Assembly: GCA_030544235.1 (NCBI GenBank) | Contig: CM060484.1 | Coordinates: 21,542,531-21,606,530, forward strand | DNA: 64,000 nt | Reading direction: 5' to 3' | DNA from: Lepturacanthus savala | Taxonomy: Eukaryota; Chordata; Actinopteri; Scombriformes; Trichiuridae | Shown here: piece after piece, positions 55,673 to 64,000 of the stretch | Position numbering within the stretch: position 1 is the first letter of the stretch | Layout: each line of letters begins with the position of its first letter | The notes under the pieces: generated by a model | Database searches by the model: none | The model's input: the letters and a program-made list of their open reading frames with translations, nothing else | What the model was told of the DNA's origin: nothing | Program-made: the position numbers and the translations under genes

Positions 55673-58600
55673 CATGTTCCCTCCAGCAGAAGTGATGAAG
55701 AGCGTAAAGCTGAAGGAGGAACAGAGGGTAGAGAGTAGTAGTGTAGACTTGTAGTTTAAAGGGTCATTTCACCCGAATCAGATGAAGATATATTTATTTT
55801 CTTATTTATTTAAATTATAGTTCTATTCTTAAAGGTGGCAAGAATCTGTTTTTTCAGATTTAGTCTCCGTGCAATAGAAGCAGTTTCCTTCACTTCCATC
55901 GTGCTGTGACGGGATCAAATGTTCCACAAGCAGATCTGTGAAAAGGTAAAGTGTGTTATTGTTGTGTTGTGTGAATTGACCCTTTAATTCATCACAGGTC
56001 TGACAGAAGGAAACATAACATTCCCAGATCAGTGCTGTGATTCTCTGCCCTGCTCCTCTGTAAGACACAATAAGATCACATTTTATTTATTTGCATCTCG
56101 AGCATCCATTTTTTTTGTCTTCGAAAGAGTGAAACCTGCAGAGGTTTAATTTAACAATCTCGTTAGAGAATATTGTGTTTGATCGAGTGCTTTATTTGGA
56201 ATTCAAGATTCCTTTGTTTGTCATTTTTATGTATTTGCAAGCATAAGAATGAGGCATTTATTTCTCCTCGTCTGAACTAACTAAATCTGAAAGAGCTTTT
56301 ATGAAGACAGATGAATGAATGAATGAATGAATGCATTTCTGTCAGTGAGTCGAAACAACTACCAGCAAAAGGAGTCACTGTACTGAAGCAAAAGACACAA
56401 CACTTTGTTTCTCTGGTGCGGCATGTTGAGCCCATTTCATACAGATCACGTCTCCTTTGCATCACTGCTAAATAACAAACCATGACCGAGGCTGTTAGAA
56501 GTGCTGCCATTGACTTCCATTTATTTCTGTATAATGTGAAAATCAGTTATTGAAACTCATTGAGTTGTGTAAGGTTAGTTTAGTTAATATATTTATTTTT
56601 TGCACAATAGCAAGAAATTAACAACAGCAATGACATAGTTTAAAACAATAAATGTGCAGGGCAAGATGAAACCTTATTGGTTTTATACTGTATTGGAGCC
56701 TCAGCCAAAAAGATTAATATAATGGTTAGAATCTATTGTATAGAGATTACAATTACAAGGAAAGAAAAATTACAACAAAGAAAACAGATTAAAAACTATA
56801 AGAGATTAAGATAAATGAGAGAAAAAAAATGATGTGAGATAATGGTTCTTGAATGAACAACACAGAACAATAACCTCCAGCTGCTGTGTGAGCTGAGCTT
56901 TATTTAAATGTTTACCGCTTAGACATTTTGGATTTAAAGATTACCACTGTTATCATCACAAATTAAAGAAGCAAATACTTAATGGAAAATAGAAACATCA
57001 AAGTTTAATTGGATATTAATTGTAAGATGGAATATAATGAATAGACTAATTAAATAGAATATATTTTTGCTATTTCATTTTAAAATAAACCATTCATGGA
57101 AAAACATGATTACATTATAAATTGAAAATTTTAATTATCTTGATTTTTTTACTTCAATGCTTAATTTAAATGCAATTTACATAACACATTTTAAAGATGT
57201 GTGTATAAGATATGTATTAATTGATCATAATTTTAAAAAATATGAAGACATATAATTGTTTCAGCACAATAATCTGTTGGTTTTTATACTCTACAGAAAT
57301 GAATGGTAACAAAATAATTTTGCAGCATGAGACTGAAAATGATCATCGGTATATTGATTATTATGAATTACAGGTGATTTGTGGGCTGAAACTTGCTGAA
57401 ACAGTGGTATGGTCCTTTATTCCACCTTCACATTCCAGTGATGTGAAGCTGGCGTCTTCCTGGCCAACCGCTCCCCCAATGCAATAGTTTTTCAATTATT
57501 TAATTTTAAAAAGTAATACGAAAATATTTATTTTGTGTAATATTAATTTATTCGACATTTGATTTGTTTTATATTTGAAAGAAGTTATTTAATTTGCTTA
57601 TACTTTGGACTCTTGTACTTTTAACTGTGTAAGTTGAAGGAGCATGTTTGTTATGAGATGCTTCCACTGATAAGATGTAATATTCTTCACTGTGATCAAA
57701 GATCGGTGCAGCAACGACTCATCAGAACAGATGATGGTGCGTTCAGAACTGATGTCAGAACTTTTATTTTCACTGAGTTATGTCTGATTATTAAACAGCA
57801 TGAGGCTGAAAACAAAAAAATCAGGTCCTGGTTTTCAGCAGCAGCTGCTATCCGACCTCACACAGGATTTTCTACATTTCCCACGAAACTGAATCTCTCA
57901 GTTCTCTCTAATCAACACTGAGGTTGAGACTTAAAAATCCCACATCAAACACAATCTGTGCTGAGATTCCCCAAGAATCTCGATCCCACTTTTCACTCCA
58001 TACAATAAATATGCTCATCTCGAAGCTGATTGGCTGCATTTAACTCACAGATGCATGTGTGTATTATCCCAAACTTTTCCGTTTTAAACACATTTCTTTG
58101 AAAACCAAAAACTCAACAGAGCAAATTAAACTAACTTGAATTACTGTTGCAGACTTTTCTTTGTATTAATTATATATTATTAGAGATTATATCATTTTAC
58201 TACTAACTACATTAGTAGTTAGTAGTAATGTTGTTGTAGTACTAAAGCTTTATAGTTACATATCACAACATATCACAAGCCCATTTTGTGTTAGAATAAT
58301 AATGCATAATATGATGAATGGGTCTAAAAATCCTCATAATACTGTAAGTAAGTTATGAACTTTTGATAGGAAACAAAAGCCTTAACACAGAAAATCATAT
58401 GAAATACATAAACTCAGTGTCCTGGATAAATGATCTGATATTATTAGTTATGACTAACATAAGCCCACAGATATCAGAGCCTGAGCTTAAAGGAATAGTT
58501 TGACGTTTTGTGAAATATCTTCTTACTGAAAGTCAGATGAGAAGATGGAGCCGCTCCGACTAAACATCATTAATCATTGTTAATATTTTCAAATTTTCAG

Positions 58601-59754
58601 AAAATCACTTTAATTCTGGCACATGAAAAAAAATGGTTTTTACACTTTTGTATCACTGTGAAACAAGAATCCCTCAAAATTCCATTATATGCTCCTTAAT
58701 TGACCCTAATTATTAGATTCACTGTACTGCAGACCTTAATCTGAGATTAAGAAATTTAAGAAGATTAGTACAGTAAAACTTAATCTGTCCTGGATACAAA
58801 ACCCCAAATTTGATCTAAAGGGTTTATAATCCCTCAATCATCAATTAATGGTTTTATTAAAAGGTTCTTAAAAGGCAGAAAGTTAATCGGTGCATATAAT
58901 CCATTAAAAATTCATAGATATAACATTCCATCACAACTGTCTTAATTTCATCTTCATTAATGGATAAACTAATGACATTTGGAAGAGAGAAGTTGTGTTT
59001 GTATTAATTTAACCTTTGGACCATAGTCGCTGTTTTCAGCTTCATATTTAACGGACAGTAACAGAATGGAAACTTCTCCTTTAACTCAACAGAAACTGAG
59101 TAAAAGAGTATTTTCTGGGATGTTGATCTTTTCGTGTCTATTAACCTCCAAGCTCGGTAGGTCCGGGTTAAGGATTCACTCTCCTCGCTGGTGATGCAGC
59201 TCTGCTCTCAACCCTCCTGTTGTTTCCTGAACGTGCTGCCCAGCGTCAGGACTTTCCACAAACCAGGACTCGTTTGATTCAATGTGAAGTGTGACTGTGT
59301 GAAACTTGAGTATGGACTCTAGCAGACTGCTGCAGGATGTTTGTTCCAGACTGAAGAGATTAACACAAAGACACCTGCAGCAGCTCTGACTCTGATTGAA
59401 GCTGCTAGCATGTGATCTACCTATTTTTCCTAATGTATGTGGTGACACTGAAACCATTTAAGTGACTGTAAAGATGAGTTATTTTGTTCATATAGTGATA
59501 TTTATTTGAGAAGATATAAACTGTTGTATAAGCTAGCACTGATTTTAAAACACTTTAAAGAGTTAGGACTGAACATGTATATTCCAAAGCTTTCTCCTTG
59601 ATTTCCCGACTGAGGAGATTGAGGCTGAATTGTAACTGTCAAACTAAAAGAGATGCGTTCATGTCACATCGGGTCAGAATCAGTGGGATTTAGAAAACTT
59701 TATTTTATCTTTAGCCCGACTTTGTGCTTCTCACAGTAAAATATCATCATGTAG

Positions 59755-60100
59755 AACTGCAACGATTAGTAAATTAATCGATTAGGTGCCCAATACATTC
59801 TTCGCCAACTATTTTGATCATTGATTTGAGACATTTTTAAGAAGAAAGTGTCTAAATTCTACGGTTCCAGCTTCTCAAATTCTCTAAAATCTCTATTTTC
59901 TGGTTACTTTACTCTTCTATCACTGTAAACTGCTGAACTTTGGGTTGTGAACTGTTTTTCTGAACAAAAAATACAACATTTTAGGTTAAATCATAAGCTT
60001 TGGGAAATATTGATCAACATTTTATGAAGCAAACAACTAATCCATTGATTGTTTCAATGATCTATAGATGAATCCACTCAGTAGTTGCAGTCCTATCATC
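59755..60100 (+). repeat. Dispersed AATCGATTA-type fish repeat, nearly complete copy
   Basis: Begins GAACTGCAACGATTAG with TTAATCGATTAGG and ends CAGTAGTTGCAGTCC. The ends are inverted copies of one another (GACTGCAACTA). The interior matches the partial copies at 855-1045, 3940-4140 and 35025-35140. It appears to be a non-coding element of about 340 bp. Confidence 0.7.
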
Positions 60101-62719
60101 ATGATAATTTTCTGAAATCCTCTTAGTGGGAAAATATAGTTAAAACAAGCTTGTCACTTAAACCAATATTTGTCAGCTATGAGGAAATTCTTTTGAATCT
60201 TCCTGTGTGACATGAACACAGAGAAAAACCCGGACTGTTTGTTGTAGTTTGATGTGTTTTATTTGGAACGATGCACCACTAAAGCACAATATTTATGGAT
60301 TCTGCGTTTTAATTTGTAATCTTGATGTGTCAAAAGCTAGATTCATTATTTCAGTTTTGTGCTTATATGATGCATATTCATAAAATGAAAGACAGAGCAG
60401 AGATGAAGACGGGTTAACGGGCCCCGGTGGCTCATTATTTTGTGAATCCAGCCGTGGGGACGATCATCACTTTGAGAAACTGTGGGTTTGATTGAGTGGA
60501 ACCTTTTGTTAAATCTTCTCTATAGTAGGTGTTGCCTAGATCTGACCTGTGACCTGCCTGCTGGTTCATTTAGGTCTCATGTAGCGATGTCTGATGCTGG
60601 TTTCCAGTAAGGCCACTGGTTGGCTGTCACCAGTCTTGAGTACTGGGAAATGTGAAAAGAATAACTGATTTAGCAATGCTGTATTTATTGTAAACACTGT
60701 ATTTATTTGTTTTGTTAAAGGTGTGAATCGGGCTTCCAGCTGTGAGACGCAGAAACACTGTGTTCATTCCCCTGATGGAACTAATGCAAACAGACATCGG
60801 TTTATATGAAAGATGAGATGTTCTGAAGTTTTATTTCAAGTTTTATTTGTGTTTTACTAGGAAGCATCACATAGCAATAAACATTACACCGAGTTGACCT
60901 CAACATGAATTTCTTCCACCTCCTCTTCATCATCATCATCATCATCAGCTGCAGCCTTCTTCTGTAGTTGTGTCATTAGACATGAAAACCAAAGCTTTGT
61001 TTCTTTACTCCACATCCTCTGCTCTCTCTTCTTCTTCTTATCTCCTCGTAATAACAATAAAAGCAGAGTGAAGAGCACTCCACTCTCCTCTTCTCTCACC
61101 TCCTCAACAATATTAAAATCCCAGCAGCTGCTCCGACCCGTTTTGCCCATTGTGGACCTGAGGGGCAGCACAGCTTATCTGTAGCTCTGGACTGTTTTTA
61201 TCCTCTGATAATTAGACCCGGACCAAGGTTAAATATTTACTGCTGCAGCTTCTCAGGCTGTTTTCAGCTGTGGATCATTCACAAGTGGACTGTTGTCAGC
61301 TGTGTGAGTCTTTATACATGTGGAGAAAAGTTGAAGTATAGAGTTGCCACACATCATCCTTTACGTCAGGATTTATAGTATTTATCAGTTTCAGTTCAGA
61401 TTTGAGACAATTAAAAGAGCTGAAATACAAAAACAATAAGAGTAAAGTGATGCTGAACAGTGCAGAGTCATTTTATTCAGAGGCTGCCGCTGCTGCTGCA
61501 ACATGTTTGTCTTGGTTGTGAATGTTTTTCTTTCTTTTACCATAATGGTTGAACAGAAGTGGGAGGGGGAGAACTTCCATACATGGACTGTGTCACTTTA
61601 AAGCAATGTGTACATACTGTTTTATAACTACTTTAAGGTATTTAAAAAATATACAAGGTTAATAAACCTGAGATATATTTCTCTAAAGAAAATCTGTGTC
61701 TGTCTGATTCCAGTGTTTTGTGGATTCTTGCTGCAGAAACAGAACATGCTTGTTTCACAGAATTTATTATTAACTGATATGAGAAATGTTTACAGGCCAT
61801 TTGATGGATCCTCATCAGTCCGGTGCTGCACTTTTCTCAAACTCTGCAGAAAAAAATTATATTATTTACTGCAGGATTTTTAAGTCTTTAAAAAACTGGA
61901 TTTATTGTGATACATGTAATTTTGGTATTTTAAAATATTACATGTTAGGCTGCAGTTATTGATTCTTGGAGTAATTGCCTATTCCATTATATTAAATAAT
62001 TGAGTAATAGGATGTGAAACTGATGCTAATGTTAACCTGTCATATCCACTCCAACTTTCTGTTGAGATGCTGAAACATTGATGTGTTATGGTGTTTAGTT
62101 TGTTTTTACATTGTAAATCACAGAATATTCATTTAGATTCAAATTGAAATACACACAAGTAGCACAGTTGTTTGACAGCCATCAATAGAAAAAAAATATA
62201 TACCTTGTTTGTGGTTGGTACAGAGATGGTAGTTGAATATACTGAAATATACTATACTAAATAATATACTCTAAGGTACTATAATGTACTTTGATGTTGT
62301 ATGTAAAAAATGTATGAAAAACTAAATTAAGGCATAAAACATTTGGGCATAAAAATACATAATTTGGTATACAGATAAAATGATGAGGATATAGAGATAC
62401 ATGCAAACGAGTCAAAATTATAGACTTAAAAAAAATGAGAAAAAGTCCAATCAATGAATCATCAATCAGTGTGAACAATGTTGACGTTAAAAAAACTTCG
62501 AAATCTTCCTTTAAATGCCTCAACGTCACAACGTGGTGAAAATGATGAAGACTTGTTTACAACAACAACAAAGGTGGGCGGGGGGCTGTTTGTTTCCATT
62601 AAATATCTGTATCTCTCTAGCGATTGTCATTGCACTACGTCCTATTGTATTGTATTATTCTTAATAAAGTTGTGGAAAAAAAGAAAATATTGTTTTGTTT
62701 TTTTGTATGAACTTTATTG

Positions 62720-63540
62720 ACACACGACGGTGCTCGCTGTGTGTGGCCGGCTCAGCCCCGGTGGGCGGGGCCGCTGCGGGGTTCAGGGAGTCACATGACC
62801 CGCGCGGAGCCAGGCTGAGCAATTCCAATATGGTGGCCAGCTTGGCAGGTCTACGGTTCCTGTTGATGATATTGTTGTTCTGCGGGATCAGGTTCGGCGC
62901 CTGCAGCCGGGAGGCCCCGCTGGTTCTGGGGCTGCGCCTGGAGGACCCGGCGGGCCCGGTGTGCATGAAGGACCGCATCGTATCTGCGCCAGAAGGAGTC
63001 ACATTCCGGCTCCGTCTGTTCGGGACTGGTCTGAATGGGTCCTGGCCGTGGTTGGCGTTCGCCCCGGCGGCCGGCGGAGCGGCCGGGGCGGTTGGGGACG
63101 CGCCGGACCCTTGTTCGCAGGAGTCCAACCGGCAGGAGTCCGACTTCCAGGTAACGGGGGACTTCAGCAAGGACGAGGAGAACAGCGGGCTGCTGACGGT
63201 TCGGGTCCAGCCCAGGACCAAGCGGAACCTCCTGCACCACCTGTGCGTGCTGAGCGGGGGCACCTGGGGCTCCGTGGGCCCGGACCGGCTGCGCGTGACT
63301 GACCCGGTTCGGCCCGCGGACTACATCCCCCCGTGGGGACTCGCAGTGCTGGTCGTGACGGTGCTGCTCCTCTGCGGGGTCCTGAGGACCGTGAACCTCA
63401 GTCTGCTGGGCCTGGACCCGCTGGAGCTCTACGTCCTGCACAGCTGCGGGTCCGAGGACGAGAAGCGGGCCGCTAAGCGCCTAGAGCCAGTCAGGAGGAG
63501 GGGCAACTTCCTGGTGAGTCTGGGACCAGACCCGAGACTC
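62720..63540 (+). promoter_or_regulatory. CpG-rich promoter/first-exon region of cnnm3
   Basis: Abrupt change from AT-rich to GC- and CG-rich sequence at about 62720, covering the 5' UTR and exon 1. No TATA box is evident close to the ATG. Promoter function is inferred from composition and position. Confidence 0.5.
62830..63513 (+). CDS. cnnm3: CNNM3 (cyclin M3), exon 1 only (228 codons)
   Basis: Member of the CNNM family associated with Mg2+ homeostasis. The ATG at 62830 (CCAATATGG) is chosen because it opens a typical signal peptide (MVASLAGLRFLLMILLFCG). An in-frame ATG at 62695 would add 45 residues with no such feature. The ectodomain (LGLRLEDPAGPV, SGLLTVRVQPRTKRN, LCVLSGGTW) is followed by a membrane segment (about residues 163-185, IPPWGLAVLVVTVLLLCGVL), then NLSLLGLDPLEL and AAKRLEPVRRRGNFL. 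The NLSLLGLDP phrase is characteristic of CNNM3. The exon ends at the donor NFL/GTGAGT in phase 0, earlier than in cnnm4, whose first exon runs on through DUF21 and most of the CBS pair. The FSGLN motif is replaced by LRTVN. The remaining exons lie beyond the window. Confidence 0.88.
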
Positions 63541-63559
63541 CGCAGCAGATTAAGATTAA

Positions 63560-64000
63560 AGAATAAATATTAGACTGGAGATTATATATCAGAGTCTAAC
63601 ATTTAATCTTCATTCTGATATTTATTCTTCAGTCTGATCTTCGGTCTTATATTTTATTTTCAGTCTCAGACTGAACATCGCACTGAATATTAAATATCAG
63701 ATGATTAAATATTAGACAGAAAATCAGACTGAAGATAAGTCTGAATACTAAATATCAGACTGAACATCAGACTGAAAATTAAATATGAGACTGAAGATGA
63801 AATATCAGATTGAAGAATAAATATTAGACTGAACACCAGACTGAAAATGAAATATCAGACTGAAGATGAAATATCAAACTGAGGAGTAAACGGTAGACTA
63901 AATATCAGATTGAAGATTAAATATCAAATTGAGGATTAAATATTAGACTAAAGCGCAGATTGAAGATTAAATATCAGACTGAAGGTTAAACACCAGATTG
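63560..64000. repeat. GATTAAATATCAGACTGAA minisatellite in cnnm3 intron 1
   Basis: From about 63560 to the window edge, more than 15 diverged copies of a roughly 19-22 bp unit (ATTAAATATCAGACTGAAG and variants) follow each other. The array continues past the window. Confidence 0.88.

Larger units (their letters stand above)
55550..62829. other. cnnm4 3' UTR and intergenic region before cnnm3
   Basis: No protein-coding gene supported. After the cnnm4 stop comes a CCTCCTCCT tract (55618-55672), then about 7 kb of AT-rich DNA with AATAAA motifs at several places (for example 60876-60881 and one near 62661). One dispersed repeat lies at 59755-60100. Open frames in this stretch are short and have no recognisable similarity. 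Confidence 0.55.

Noticed and set aside
57221..57921. ORFs of about 90 codons between cnnm4 and cnnm3
   Set aside because: AT-rich, no conserved motif, no splice context; chance open frames.
60884..61171. Minus-strand 95-codon ORF with KKKK, DDDDDD and EEE runs
   Set aside because: The Asp run comes from a short (ATC)n repeat and no family resemblance or splice/promoter context was found; a small unannotated protein cannot be excluded but is not supported.
62695..62829. Upstream in-frame ATG for cnnm3
   Set aside because: The extra 45 residues have no signal-peptide character, while the ATG at 62830 begins one and has a suitable context.

Overview
The window is vertebrate nuclear DNA, almost certainly from a ray-finned (teleost, probably percomorph) fish. 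Its genes are split by GT-AG introns and encode vertebrate protein families. The introns hold typical fish transposons (Rex3-like RTE LINEs, L1- and Tx1-like LINEs, a long-inverted-repeat Tc1 element, hAT deletion derivatives) and many (CA)n, (TA)n and (TG)n microsatellites. No bacterial genes, CRISPR arrays, rRNA or tRNA genes were seen.

Four genes lie head to tail on the + strand. (1) 1124-14003: the last 14 coding exons of a SARA/endofin-type FYVE protein, best matched to zfyve16 (endofin). The FYVE finger itself lies left of the window. (2) 19579-29120: a complete 12-exon SEC14-like gene (402 aa; CRAL-TRIO plus GOLD; SEC14L2/3/4 group). (3) 33359-55549: a complete 7-exon cnnm4 gene (901 aa by my splice model), plus a candidate 63-bp cassette exon at 48538-48600. 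(4) 62830-63513: exon 1 of cnnm3, whose other exons lie right of the window. The cnnm4-cnnm3 tandem matches the arrangement I know from mammals. Both cnnm first exons are GC- and CpG-rich, against an AT-rich background.

Region by region: 1-14 kb is zfyve16, with an antisense copy of one of its own exons (2416-2785), an antisense L1-like LINE with nested elements (6.4-8.6 kb) and an apparently intact Tc1-like transposon (12001-13606). 14-19.5 kb is 3' UTR and intergenic AT-rich DNA. 19.5-29.1 kb is the SEC14-like gene, with a Tx1-like LINE remnant, a 10-bp minisatellite and a hAT-type element in its introns. 29.1-33.3 kb is intergenic, with a 1.5-kb hAT deletion derivative that keeps two transposase exons. 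33.3-55.5 kb is cnnm4; its introns hold RTE/Rex3-like copies in opposite orientations, a CR1/L2-like fragment carrying a nested MITE, and a decayed Tc1-like element. 55.5-62.8 kb is 3' UTR/intergenic, and cnnm3 begins at 62.83 kb.

The genes do not form one pathway. Zfyve16 is an endosomal Smad/PP1 adaptor, the SEC14-like protein is a lipid-transfer protein, and the two CNNM proteins are membrane proteins linked to Mg2+ transport. The most unusual observations are the 370-bp inverted copy of a zfyve16 exon and its flanks, placed so that the pre-mRNA could fold into a long hairpin; a frame-compatible cassette exon in cnnm4; and the loss of the FSGLN motif from the first DUF21 membrane segment of cnnm3. 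Exon coordinates come from reading frames and splice sites by eye; family calls come from recalled family sequences, not from a search.
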